A stretch of 64,000 nt of DNA from Vibrio panuliri (GTDB lineage: Bacteria; Pseudomonadota; Gammaproteobacteria; Enterobacterales; Vibrionaceae). Position 1 is the first letter of the stretch, and each line of letters begins with the position of its first letter. Below the pieces are notes generated by a model, which saw only the letters and a program-made list of their open reading frames with translations, did no database searches and was not told the DNA's origin. The stretch is taken from NCBI RefSeq assembly GCF_009938205.1, contig NZ_AP019654.1, forward strand, positions 992,001 to 1,056,000. The letters run 5' to 3'. The translations under genes and the position numbers were made by a program. Shown here in pieces: positions 17,962 through 27,125 of the stretch.

Positions 17962-18213
17962 TTACCCACGTATAAAACGGTTGTATAAAAAGAGTAGGAT
18001 AAACGCCCCGAGAGTTGCGGTGACAATACTGCCGATATTAACGCCATCTGCTCCACCAAAGCCGAAAAAGCCGCCGACGAACCCGCCGACAAATGCGCCT
18101 GCGATGCCGAGTACCATCGTTGCGATCCAACCGCCACCGTCATCACCAGGCATTAGCCACTTCGCCAGTGCACCAGCGATGAGACCAAGAATTATCCATG
18201 AAATGAAACCCAT
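17962..18213 (-). CDS. GlsB/YeaQ/YmgE-family stress membrane protein
   Basis: 83-residue, glycine-rich inner-membrane protein with three hydrophobic segments. It matches the transglycosylase-associated (GlsB/YeaQ) pattern: an N-terminal SWIILGLIAGALAKWLMPG and a GIAGAFVGGFVGGFFGF glycine-zipper helix. The family is linked to general stress responses; molecular role unknown. It stands alone with its own terminator. Confidence 0.85.
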   Translation of the reverse strand: MGFISWIILGLIAGALAKWLMPGDDGGGWIATMVLGIAGAFVGGFVGGFFGFGGADGVNIGSIVTATLGAFILLFLYNRFIRG

Positions 18214-18537
18214 CTGTACTCCTTAATCGATATGTTGCCACAACGCCTTAAGTTTAGAACAGATGCTAAAAAGTGCTTATACTCGAGCGACTTCAAGACG
18301 TAGGATTCAGGTTAGTGACTTGCTGCCTAAGGGCGAGTTTCACTAGTTCTGAACCGTGGTTAATGATTTTGGTATAGAGCCAAGGGAGCTTGGGTTTATT
18401 GCCTCGTCTACGAACCAAGTTATTTTTACTGAAGCAAGTGCCTTGAGGTTACTTGAGTATATTGATGCACTAGACTTGAACTTATCGGCGCCAAGGAGTA
18501 TAAATCGCACCCTGTTTTGGAATCGAAGTATGAGTCT
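18214..18537. other. Gap with a possible ORF remnant
   Basis: This 324-nt gap carries the promoter regions of its divergent neighbours. An open stretch on the plus strand from about 18356 reads like protein (NDFGIEPRELGFIASSTNQ...), but it runs straight into the ycgN start, has no clear RBS and matches nothing I recognise. It could be a decayed gene or chance. Confidence 0.3.
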
Positions 18538-18975
18538 ATGAGCGAACAATTTTGGCAAACTAAAACCTTAGAGCAGATGAGCGATCAAGAATGGGAAGCC
18601 CTTTGTGATGGCTGTGGTAAATGCTGCCTGCATAAACTCATGGATGAAGATACCGACGAAATATACTACACCAACGTGGCATGTAGTTGGTTGAATACCA
18701 AAACGTGTGCTTGTAAAGACTACGAGAATCGTTTCACTTCAGACGAAGACTGTACCAAATTGACCCGTGAAGATATCGATGATTTTCAATGGTTGCCTCA
18801 TACTTGTGCATATCGCTTAATGGCGAATGGTGAACCTCTCCCTGAATGGCACCCGTTGATCACGGGGTCGAAATCTGCGATGCACAAAGCAGGTGAAAGC
18901 GTACGAAACAAAGTGGTTTACGAAATTGAAGTGGTCAATTGGGAGGACCACATATTAAATCATCCCAATCGTTAA
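18538..18975 (+). CDS. ycgN: YcgN-family cysteine-cluster protein
   Basis: 145-residue member of the UPF0260/YcgN family, close in length and sequence to E. coli Ycg[21 protein letters not shown], the Cys triad of CACKDYENR, and ITGSKSAMH. The eight conserved Cys residues suggest metal binding; function unknown. I chose the ATG at 18538; a TTG seven codons earlier is possible. It is followed by a strong terminator, so it is a single-gene unit. Confidence 0.88.
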   Translation: MSEQFWQTKTLEQMSDQEWEALCDGCGKCCLHKLMDEDTDEIYYTNVACSWLNTKTCACKDYENRFTSDEDCTKLTREDIDDFQWLPHTCAYRLMANGEPLPEWHPLITGSKSAMHKAGESVRNKVVYEIEVVNWEDHILNHPNR

Positions 18976-18982
18976 GATTCTG

Positions 18983-19010
18983 AAAAGGCTTGTATCTACA
19001 AGCCTTTTTT
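18983..19010 (+). terminator. Intrinsic terminator after ycgN
   Basis: Perfect 12-bp stem AAAAGGCTTGTA/TACAAGCCTTTT followed by a T-run. It marks the left border of the type VI cassette. Confidence 0.9.
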
Positions 19011-19211
19011 CTTGTTCGCTATTCAGCCTGCACGCTCTCTACGTTCTATTATTCGGTGATCACAAATCATGCCGGAATGCGATTTGTTCACCTCACACCT
19101 TCCATGAGTAAGATTTTACTCGTCAGGCAAGCTTTTGCTCATATTGGGCAATAAGTTGCTTATTAAATCTGCAAGTTTTAATTAAGATGCTGAAAAATAA
19201 CAATATATTTT

Positions 19212-19227
19212 TTGGCACAACTGTTGA
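19212..19227 (+). promoter_or_regulatory. Sigma54-like promoter of hcp
   Basis: TTGGCAC-N5-TTGA resembles the -24/-12 consensus TTGGCAC-N5-TTGC, with the GG and spacing intact and one deviation at the -12 element. It lies 42 nt before the hcp start. In V. cholerae, hcp promoters are sigma54/VasH dependent, which supports this reading. Confidence 0.6.
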
Positions 19228-19268
19228 AAGTAACAAGGGCGTTATTTAAACCATACAAGGAAATAGTT

Positions 19269-19787
19269 ATGCCAACCCCATGTTATATCTCAATCGAAGG
19301 TCAGGTTCAGGGACTTATCACAGCTGGCGCATGTACAGCAGATTCAATCGGCGATTCTTACGTTGAGGGCCATGAAGATGAGATGCTGGTTCAGAAGTTC
19401 GATCACACTGTAACAGTACCGACTGATCCGCAATCTGGTCAACCAGCGGGTCAACGTGTGCACAAGCCATTCCAGTTCACTGTGTCACTGAACAAAGCTG
19501 TTCCTCTACTATACAACGCACTGGCATCAGGTGAGAAGTTAAGCTCAGTTGAGCTGAAGTGGTACCGTACTTCAATTGAAGGTAAACAAGAGAACTTCTT
19601 CACAACTAAGCTAGAGAACGCTTCGATTGTTGATATTCAATGTGAAATGCCACACTGCCAAGATCCATCAATGTCTGACTTTACGCAAAACCTAACAGTA
19701 TCGCTTACTTACCGTAAGATCACTTGGGATCACGTTAATGCAGGTACATCTGGTTCTGATGACTGGCGTAAGCCAATTGAAGCGTAA
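19269..19787 (+). CDS. hcp: Type VI secretion tube protein Hcp
   Basis: 172-residue Hcp, the hexameric ring protein that stacks into the inner tube of the T6SS and is secreted with it. Nearly collinear with V. cholerae Hcp: MPTPCYISIEGQ, GHEDEMLVQ, VHKPFQFTVSLNKAVPLLYN and DPSMSDFTQNL. The ATG at 19269 is chosen because it gives the exact family length and N-terminus; 19 upstream codons are open by chance. It is preceded by a sigma54-like promoter and followed by a hairpin that may limit read-through into vgrG, consistent with the need for much more Hcp than VgrG. Confidence 0.95.
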   Translation: MPTPCYISIEGQVQGLITAGACTADSIGDSYVEGHEDEMLVQKFDHTVTVPTDPQSGQPAGQRVHKPFQFTVSLNKAVPLLYNALASGEKLSSVELKWYRTSIEGKQENFFTTKLENASIVDIQCEMPHCQDPSMSDFTQNLTVSLTYRKITWDHVNAGTSGSDDWRKPIEA

Positions 19788-19855
19788 GCTTTGATTGACT
19801 GACCTAAGTACTCCGGTGTTGCTATTTGATGGTAACACTGGGGTTGCAAGGAAAG

Positions 19856-19900
19856 CCTTAAGCAAGGCGCAGCATTGCGTTGCCTCTTGCTTAAGGTTTT
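19856..19900 (+). terminator. Hcp-vgrG intergenic terminator/attenuator
   Basis: Long stem CCTTAAGCAAG/CTTGCTTAAGG around an inner GC-rich loop that can itself pair, followed by TTTT. A weaker hairpin (CCGGTGTT/AACACTGG) precedes it at about 19813-19840. Probably partial termination between hcp and the vgrG operon. Confidence 0.65.
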
Positions 19901-19930
19901 AACGCATATAGCGGAACAAGGAAAGATGGT

Positions 19931-21994
19931 ATGGCAACGTTGAAGTTCAATCTGCGCGTCGATGATTTAGATGATGATACATTCGTGGTTCGGGATTTTC
20001 ATGGCAGTGACGTCCTTTCTCAGACCTCTTTGAGTAACGGCGAGGTCTGTAATGGTTACCGATACGAAATATCGCTTGCGAGCCGTCGAACAGATATCGC
20101 CGCAGAGCATGTTGTCGACAAAGGTGTTCAGCTAGAGATTGAAATCAATGGTGAAGTGAGCCAGCGTGTTCATGGCATTGTTCGCAGTTTTACCAAGGGT
20201 GACATAGGGCATAACCACACTTTCTACGCGTTAACGTTAGTTCCAAGCCTTGAGCGTTTGTCCTTAAGGCAAAACAGCCGAATTTTCCAACATAAAAATA
20301 TCCCTGAGATTTTCTCCATTTTGCTGCAAGAAATGGGTATCAATGAGTTTGCTTTTTCCTTACAACGAGAGTTTGCTCCTCGTGAGTTCTGTGTTCAGTA
20401 TCGCGAGAGTGACATCGATTTTCTACATCGATTAGCCGCCGAGGAAGGCTTGGTCTACAGCTTCATTCATGAAGATGGTAAGCATACACTGCTCTTTACC
20501 GATAGTAGTGAGCGCCTCCCTCAGTTGGGGATGCCGATACCATACAATGCTTTAAGTGGTGGCGTTAGCGACGCGCCTTACATCTCTCATTTAGCAACGC
20601 ATACTCAAACCGAGGTGAGCCAAACGGTACTGAAAGACTATAGCTTTAAGAAGCCCTCTTATGGCTTTGAACAACAGGCGCATGGTGTGGAGATGGATTA
20701 TCAACGCACCGAGTTTTACCAACATTTTGATGCTCCCGGGCGTTATAAAAATGATCAAAGTGGCAAAGCGTTTAATCAAATTCGCTTAGATTACCTGAGG
20801 CGTAATGCCCATACAGCGACAGGTAAAAGTAATCATCCACAGTTGCAAGCGGGCTATAAATTCGATTTACAAGAACATATTGATAGCAAGTTAAATCGCA
20901 CTTGGTTAGTGGTTGAGGCAGCACACTACGGCAAGCAAACTCAAGCGTTGGAAGAAGAGGGCGGCAGTGGAGAAACCACTTATCGCAACGAGTTTAAATT
21001 GATTCCCGCTCATATTAATTGGCAGGCTCAGCCCCAACCCAAGCCCCAAGTGGATGGTCCAATGATCGCTACTGTGGTTGGCCCTGAGGGTGAGGAAATA
21101 TTTTGTGATGAACATGGGCGAGTGAAAGTTCACTTTCCTTGGGACAGATACTCGAGTGCAAACGAAAACAGCTCATGTTGGGTACGCGTCTCTCAAGGGT
21201 GGGCGGGCAGTCAATATGGCATGATAGCAATACCGCGCATTGGTCACGAGGTAATTGTCTCATTTTTAAATGGCGATCCTGACCAACCGATTATCACAGG
21301 TCGCACCTATCATGCGACGAACACATCAGCTTACGAATTGCCTGAGAATAAGACCAAAACCGTTTTTCGCAGTGAAACTCACCAAGGAAGTGGTTACAAC
21401 GAGCTAAGTTTTGAAGATCAAGCGGGTTCGGAACAAGTCTATCTTCATGCACAAAAAGACTTTGATGCAGAAATCAAAAATGACCATTCAACTCACATTA
21501 AGCACGATAAGCACTTAAAGATAGACAACGATAGTTTTACGCAAATAGCTCGCAATAGTCATTTAACGGTAACAGGTGAGTCTAGAAGTCTTATCAAAGG
21601 TGACAAAACGCATGTTGTAGAAGCGAGTCATCATCAAAAAGTGGGGAGTTTATACGCCCTAGAATCAGGTCAAGAAATTCATATCAAAAGTGGGACTAAG
21701 ACCGTTATCGAAGCTGGCGCAGAAATCACTCTTAAGGTAGGCGGAAGTTTTGTAAAAGTTGATGCCTCGGGTGTCACTGTTGTGGGACCTAGCATTAATC
21801 TCAACTCCGGTGGAAGCGCAGGGAGTGGAAGAGGATATGGAGGTTTACAAGCCGCTCTCCCAAAAGGGGTAGAGATGCTTGATGCGCCGGAGGAGTTAGT
21901 ACCTATCAACATAGAACAGCAACGAAATACGCTTATTGAAGCCGCATTAAAAGGTAGCCCAATTTGCCAAGTTTGTGAGGATGCTGATTCATGA
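19931..21994 (+). CDS. vgrG: Type VI secretion tip protein VgrG
   Basis: 687-residue trimeric spike protein of the T6SS, sitting on the Hcp tube and carrying effectors. The N-terminal gp27-like region (about 1-370) includes QYRESDIDFLHRLAAEEGL; the gp5-like OB fold (about 375-460) has HGRVKVHFPWDRYS and SFLNGDPDQPIITGRTYHATN; the C-terminal beta-helix repeats run to about residue 630. The length and end (CQVCEDADS) resemble V. cholerae VgrG-2, with no added toxin domain. Its stop overlaps the DUF4123 adaptor start (ATGA), implying coupling. Confidence 0.93.
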   Translation: MATLKFNLRVDDLDDDTFVVRDFHGSDVLSQTSLSNGEVCNGYRYEISLASRRTDIAAEHVVDKGVQLEIEINGEVSQRVHGIVRSFTKGDIGHNHTFYALTLVPSLERLSLRQNSRIFQHKNIPEIFSILLQEMGINEFAFSLQREFAPREFCVQYRESDIDFLHRLAAEEGLVYSFIHEDGKHTLLFTDSSERLPQLGMPIPYNALSGGVSDAPYISHLATHTQTEVSQTVLKDYSFKKPSYGFEQQAHGVEMDYQRTEFYQHFDAPGRYKNDQSGKAFNQIRLDYLRRNAHTATGKSNHPQLQAGYKFDLQEHIDSKLNRTWLVVEAAHYGKQTQALEEEGGSGETTYRNEFKLIPAHINWQAQPQPKPQVDGPMIATVVGPEGEEIFCDEHGRVKVHFPWDRYSSANENSSCWVRVSQGWAGSQYGMIAIPRIGHEVIVSFLNGDPDQPIITGRTYHATNTSAYELPENKTKTVFRSETHQGSGYNELSFEDQAGSEQVYLHAQKDFDAEIKNDHSTHIKHDKHLKIDNDSFTQIARNSHLTVTGESRSLIKGDKTHVVEASHHQKVGSLYALESGQEIHIKSGTKTVIEAGAEITLKVGGSFVKVDASGVTVVGPSINLNSGGSAGSGRGYGGLQAALPKGVEMLDAPEELVPINIEQQRNTLIEAALKGSPICQVCEDADS

Positions 21995-22884
21995 GAACCT
22001 TTCCTACCTGTGGGGAACTCACTCCAGCGTCAAACTCGCCCCGTTGGATGATTCTTGACGGTGCTCTTCTACCAAAGCTCGAATACCAAGTCGCAACCTT
22101 AGGGGGTGAACTCAATACTGATATTAAGTACGCACCATTATTAGCAGCAACCCGTTGGGAAAAAGTATCTGACCTTGGCCCATACCTTGTCACATGGTCG
22201 AAAGAAATTGAAGGTTGGGCTCATAACATAGCGCCTTATCGCTATGGTGTTATTTTCGAATCCGACGCTTCCATAGACGACCTCGAAACGCACTGGAAGG
22301 AGCTCATTCTTTGTAAACATAGTGGCTTAGAAAACAATCTAACTCGTTTATACGACCCAATTATTTTCCTTTATTTACTCGAAGCAACGGAACAGACACG
22401 CTTTGAAACTTGGCTGGGACCAATGAGAAATTTGTGGCTACCAAACCTTTTTAACCAACAATACAGGGAAGCAAAATCGACGTCGACAACACCTAAGGTC
22501 TTAAAAGAAGCGTTTTTAAATGATGAAGAATGGCAGAGCCTGAGCGAAGCGAGCACAGCCTATACAGCGTGGCGGCTTATCCAACACATAGAGGAATATT
22601 TCCCTGACAAACTTCAAGCAACCAAACAACAAACGCACACTTTTGTTTTGCAGCAACTAAGTGACTTAAACCAACTTGGTCAAGTTAATGAGCAATTAGC
22701 AACATACTACCTCAATATTATTTGTAGGCTTGGAAATGTCTTGGATGAGGATTCTCTCTATCCTGAAATAACAGCTTGTTTATGTGCCCCTAAAGTCCCC
22801 TTAGAACAACGTTTAAAACAAGCCAATCATCTATCTATCTCACTTGCCCAGAATCCACAAGACTTAGTGGAGAACTATCAATGA
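21991..22884 (+). CDS. DUF4123 T6SS effector adaptor/chaperone (VasW-like)
   Basis: 297-residue protein with an N-terminal DUF4123 domain (about 15-140): WMILDGALLPKL, GPYLVTWS, and RYGVIFESDASIDDLETHWKEL. Proteins of this family (Tap/Tec) load a cognate effector onto VgrG. It overlaps vgrG upstream and the VasX-like effector downstream by 4 nt each (ATGA), the position expected for the dedicated chaperone of that effector. V. cholerae VasW in the same position is needed for VasX activity. Confidence 0.85.
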   Translation: MRTFPTCGELTPASNSPRWMILDGALLPKLEYQVATLGGELNTDIKYAPLLAATRWEKVSDLGPYLVTWSKEIEGWAHNIAPYRYGVIFESDASIDDLETHWKELILCKHSGLENNLTRLYDPIIFLYLLEATEQTRFETWLGPMRNLWLPNLFNQQYREAKSTSTTPKVLKEAFLNDEEWQSLSEASTAYTAWRLIQHIEEYFPDKLQATKQQTHTFVLQQLSDLNQLGQVNEQLATYYLNIICRLGNVLDEDSLYPEITACLCAPKVPLEQRLKQANHLSISLAQNPQDLVENYQ

Positions 22885-25800
22885 ACTATACAATTCAATC
22901 CGGAGATACCTTGTCCGGTATCGCTCGCGCAAACGGTATTACATTAAAAGCTATACAAAACGCCAACGCTAACATTACTGATCCGAATCAGATTCATGCG
23001 GGTGATGTCATCAATATACCAGAGGATGCGGTACTGGTTTCTGGCACTTCCGATCCTGCAACCAATGCAGCAATCGTCGCGAGTGCGAAGCCAATAGACA
23101 ACGTGGTTGAGGAATGCCCATTAAGAGACAAATGGTTTACCGTTAAGCCAATGCGTTATGCTGTGGCAGATAACGATAGCCCTGCAAAACTCCCTGAGAC
23201 ATTATCTGTAGGCGTTGACCTACCTAATATGAAAGAGCATCACTATATTGCCCGAGAGCTAGTCAACCATATCGTCTATTATTTTAACGAAGACGATCAG
23301 TACCTTATTGAAGTACTTTATCAAGATGGTATTGCCCAAGATGCACGTTGTATTTTTGGCGAAGTACCACCAGAGGTTGAAGCCGCTTTACCAATTTTGA
23401 AACAAAAACAAAATGTAAAGGCAACTATGTGGTTAAGTGTAACGCCACTATCAAAGTTAAGGTTATCAAACTTACAAGCAAATCCAGATGCAATTCTCAA
23501 GCTTGGTCAGCGTATCGACTTCTCCCATGCCTCGGCTGGCAATGCTCCGGATACTAGACCGCTCTATGATGTTCAGAGCTTACTCGCTAATACTCAAGTT
23601 ACCGAAAACTTTCTAAAATGGACGTTTCCAGCGTTAGACCCCATTTCTGATATCAACGGGATACGGGTTCCATACGAAGTACAAACGCCCAAAAACAACT
23701 ACGCTGTTTGTCTCGTAGACGCGATTGGTATTGCAACCGATCTATGCCGAGAGTTCTCTATTGCTTACGAGTTAACTATGTCTAGTCTGAGTACCTCTCA
23801 ACACCCTCTACAAATGGCAAAGTTAACCAAAAGCATTTTAGACAAAGAGATGACACAGGCTCAGGCAGCGTTAAAAATATCTGCATATGAATCCACAGGC
23901 CATTACGCCGCTGCACTCTCTATGCGTAAGCGTAGTGATCAAGAAATAGAGCAACTAAAACATGCGGCAGGTTCCTCTAGAAAGCTGGAATTGGAAGAAT
24001 GTCTTCACGTAAGCGAAATGGAAAGTTACCTACAGGACTACCAAGATGCAATGCCTAAGCTCAAACAACAACTTGAAACGCTATCGCAAGACTGGTTAGT
24101 TTGGCTTGAACATGAACAGCTCGATCTAGCACTATCATTGCTAGATGACAGCGACAAAACGCAAGTAGCATTAAAAGAAAGCTTACTGTTTGCTATGACC
24201 AATAATCTCGAGGCAACCGATCAAGGGATTAAGCTTGCCAAGCGTTGGAGTAAAACATTGCTGGCAGTGGTAACTGAGCAACCGAAACAAGAGAAAGGCG
24301 CTGGAGCGCATTTATTAGCGGCGCTAGGCTTTGCCAAGCCATTAATATTAGAAGGCTCTAAGTGGTTAAAAGAGCTTAACGGAACAACAAACAGTAGCTC
24401 TAGTATCGAAGCGATAGCGAATGTAAGAAGTGGGCTAATTGAATCGGGTGACATGCCTGCCACCGTTGCCACCGATGGGCTGATTCAAGCTATCGCGACA
24501 CCTTTGACCCAACTGAGTACTGAGAGCAAAACTCCTTTGCTTTGGGACGAGACTTACTCCCTGTTAACCTACCGTTATAACTATCAGTTTTCACAAGTAA
24601 CAAGCACGTTAGGCGACGTAATGTTCGACATCGAGGCTTCCTATGCTGTAATGGTCTATGCGGCAACAGGGCATGTAACCAATGCTCCACAACGGCAATC
24701 TAGTTCTCAAACTCTCAACATGTATGCCGTCAACCAAACGTCAGCTCCCGGAGCCAAAACAAGTACTGTTGAAAAACACGCACAGTTTTGGATTAAGCAA
24801 GTCAATGGAAATGATTTTCTTAATGAAAAAACAACGTTAATGAAGTTGTATCGAAAAACAGAGCAAGTTTTTACACCAAAAGTACAAAACTCAGCAGTGG
24901 GCTTATTCTTTTTAGTTCAGGTTTACAACACTACACAGATGAATAGTACAGTAGAAAAAGATGGCTATTTAAAAGTAGGCTTGGAGCAGGCAAATGGTTA
25001 TATAGGTTTGGTAACAAGCTCTTTTGCCGCCCTAGACCACTTTGCCGGTGCACGATTTGGTAAAGAAGGCAGTAAAAAAGTATTTACTGAGTTTATGCAA
25101 AAAGATGGCGCAAAATTACTCGGTTCTTCAACATCTAATATGTTAACTTCAGTATTGAAGCAAGCTGCTATAACCTCTCCTTCATCAGTCGAAGTTGTTG
25201 AACGGATTGGAGAGTGGGTAACTAAGCATGTAAGTGGCACTTTTCGTTGGTTGCCTGTAATAGGTGGAGTTGTTGCCGTGGTTGCCAGCGGGCATCAGCT
25301 TGGAGCTGATCTATTTGGCAACCAAAATGCCTTATCCACGGCTGTGTCCGGGGTAACATTATTGGTCAACGGCATGGCGGCTTATTGCGCTTGGATCGCC
25401 TTAGTCCCGGGGGCGGCTCCCGTAATGGCGGTAGCAGCGGTGGTTCTTGGTGTTACCGCAATAGCACTAGAAATAGTCAGGGCTTCCTTAATGGACGATA
25501 AAACTCAACTGTTCTTAAAGGGATCTTTCTGGGGGCGCGGCAGTTATGACTATGGTAAATCTAATACTTTAGAACAGCGAATGATGCTTTTTGGTCAAGA
25601 CGCGCGGCAAGATGATGCAATAAAAGTGATGCAAAAAGAGTTGACCGCGTTTGGAGACTTTCTATTTAAACCCATCCCCCACCTAGTAAATGTTAGCAAA
25701 AATGGGGACCACAGTCGTTTTGATCTTCATATATTATTGCCAGGCTTTGTTCCTTTAAAAAGTGATGTCAGTGTTTATCTCCAAGGCTATGTGGAGAGTG

Positions 25801-26099
25801 ATTCTAAGGATCTATTAGTGAGTCATAGCCGCGAAAATCGATGGCAAACTAATCACCTTAAAGGCAAGATGAGTCTGCTGAACGAAAATAATACAGCAGC
25901 ATTGAGCTTTGAGGTCGATGAAGCAAAACTGAAAACGGACTATCGTTTTTATGAACTGGCGCTCGCTTATCATAACCCTGCTGGTTATCCTGTAACCTTA
26001 AAGTATCCTAAAATAACCATTAATGATGAAAAACAATGGTTTGAGTTCTGGCGTAACACTTCTGAATTGGAGTCTTTTGAAGTAGAGAAAAGCAAATAA
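22881..26099 (+). CDS. VasX-like pore-forming T6SS effector with N-terminal LysM
   Basis: 1072-residue probable antibacterial effector. Residues 2-48 form a LysM domain (YTIQSGDTLSGIARANG ... HAGDVINIP), which in this family binds peptidoglycan. From about residue 79, CPLRDKWFTVKPMRYAV begins a VasX-type N-terminal region. A long helical middle follows, then several hydrophobic segments at about 788-870 like the pore region of VasX, and a C-terminal domain to 1072. V. cholerae VasX is about the same size and occupies the same operon position but, as I recall, has no LysM. It overlaps the DUF4123 gene by 4 nt and the immunity gene by 1 nt. Function inferred from context and architecture. Confidence 0.8.
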   Translation: MNYTIQSGDTLSGIARANGITLKAIQNANANITDPNQIHAGDVINIPEDAVLVSGTSDPATNAAIVASAKPIDNVVEECPLRDKWFTVKPMRYAVADNDSPAKLPETLSVGVDLPNMKEHHYIARELVNHIVYYFNEDDQYLIEVLYQDGIAQDARCIFGEVPPEVEAALPILKQKQNVKATMWLSVTPLSKLRLSNLQANPDAILKLGQRIDFSHASAGNAPDTRPLYDVQSLLANTQVTENFLKWTFPALDPISDINGIRVPYEVQTPKNNYAVCLVDAIGIATDLCREFSIAYELTMSSLSTSQHPLQMAKLTKSILDKEMTQAQAALKISAYESTGHYAAALSMRKRSDQEIEQLKHAAGSSRKLELEECLHVSEMESYLQDYQDAMPKLKQQLETLSQDWLVWLEHEQLDLALSLLDDSDKTQVALKESLLFAMTNNLEATDQGIKLAKRWSKTLLAVVTEQPKQEKGAGAHLLAALGFAKPLILEGSKWLKELNGTTNSSSSIEAIANVRSGLIESGDMPATVATDGLIQAIATPLTQLSTESKTPLLWDETYSLLTYRYNYQFSQVTSTLGDVMFDIEASYAVMVYAATGHVTNAPQRQSSSQTLNMYAVNQTSAPGAKTSTVEKHAQFWIKQVNGNDFLNEKTTLMKLYRKTEQVFTPKVQNSAVGLFFLVQVYNTTQMNSTVEKDGYLKVGLEQANGYIGLVTSSFAALDHFAGARFGKEGSKKVFTEFMQKDGAKLLGSSTSNMLTSVLKQAAITSPSSVEVVERIGEWVTKHVSGTFRWLPVIGGVVAVVASGHQLGADLFGNQNALSTAVSGVTLLVNGMAAYCAWIALVPGAAPVMAVAAVVLGVTAIALEIVRASLMDDKTQLFLKGSFWGRGSYDYGKSNTLEQRMMLFGQDARQDDAIKVMQKELTAFGDFLFKPIPHLVNVSKNGDHSRFDLHILLPGFVPLKSDVSVYLQGYVESDSKDLLVSHSRENRWQTNHLKGKMSLLNENNTAALSFEVDEAKLKTDYRFYELALAYHNPAGYPVTLKYPKITINDEKQWFEFWRNTSELESFEVEKSK

Positions 26100-27058
26100 T
26101 GAGTCAAATAAAGCAAATAGGCCCAAACCATTGGATTGGGCCAGAGGACTTTGGTTTTACGCCAAACTTCCATATTACCCAATACGGCGTCGACCATTAC
26201 CCTAATGGACATCTAATTCAGCAAGAACCGCTAAATCCAGGGAATAAAAAAATATCTTTAGTTAATCAAGTGAAAGAAGCTGAAGATATGGGAGAGTTTT
26301 TCGACGCATTTTCCGCGGGCGGGCATCAGGAGTTTCTTGATATGCGGGTTCAGTCAGTCCATGGAAGGGGGGGGAATGTTTTTGCTGTTATTTTCTTTGC
26401 ATTGCTCTGGCTGGTTATCAAGACTTCAATGGTCTATAGCGCAGGAGATACTTGGTCACCAAACTACCTTGATATGATAGTCTCGGCAATACTAGCAATT
26501 TGTATGGGATTAAGTTTGTTTAAGCCCATAGCCATGCCAATCCGTTTTCACAAAAAAAACCAAGAAGTCTACGTTTGGTACAATAAAATTCTCTATCGTA
26601 TTCCGTGGCAAGAATGTGAGTTATCAGTCATTGTGGCTAAAACGCATATGGGCTATGGTCGATTAAAAGATGGCTATGAGTTAATGTTATGGCTAAATCC
26701 CAAGCATGCAGTGAACGCTGATTTAACCGGCAATCGTCATCAATATATCAGTCTGCTGCACAATATGGGCAGTCATGCCCCCGTGTATGGCTATTGGGAG
26801 TATGTGCGACGTTATATGACAGGTGAACAACCTCTCTCGATAGAAATGAGTACTAAACCTAGAATACCTAGAGTCAACATTGAACTTGCAAAAGAGGAAG
26901 GATACAGCAGTTTTGAGGCCTTCGTGCGTTTCATATTAGTTCTGCCTATAGTATTTATTGTTCGACCTGCCCACTTCTCGCTTTGGTGCAACCCTTTTAA
27001 ACATAAATGGCCTGAACAAGTCCATGAATGGACGGGCAAACGATGCAACTGGCATTAG
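26099..27058 (+). CDS. Membrane immunity protein for the VasX-like effector (TsiV2-like)
   Basis: 319-residue protein with hydrophobic segments at about 92-113, 122-147 and 278-300, and a soluble loop (about 148-275). It starts on the last base of the effector stop codon (TAATG), as immunity genes often do. Position, membrane topology and the middle motif ITQYG...HYPNGHL suggest it protects the producer's own inner membrane from the pore-forming effector, as TsiV2 (VasY) does for VasX. Similarity to TsiV2 is judged from memory and context, so the pairing is inference. Confidence 0.7.
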   Translation: MSQIKQIGPNHWIGPEDFGFTPNFHITQYGVDHYPNGHLIQQEPLNPGNKKISLVNQVKEAEDMGEFFDAFSAGGHQEFLDMRVQSVHGRGGNVFAVIFFALLWLVIKTSMVYSAGDTWSPNYLDMIVSAILAICMGLSLFKPIAMPIRFHKKNQEVYVWYNKILYRIPWQECELSVIVAKTHMGYGRLKDGYELMLWLNPKHAVNADLTGNRHQYISLLHNMGSHAPVYGYWEYVRRYMTGEQPLSIEMSTKPRIPRVNIELAKEEGYSSFEAFVRFILVLPIVFIVRPAHFSLWCNPFKHKWPEQVHEWTGKRCNWH

Positions 27059-27125
27059 ACGTAACTCTACAAACCGCTCGATTTAAAGAATGATTGAAAT
27101 GAAATTGTTTTTTAAGGTGGTATTG

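Noticed and set aside
18343..18558. Minus-strand open frame upstream of ycgN
   Set aside because: No RBS, overlaps the real ycgN start antisense, and no recognisable domain.
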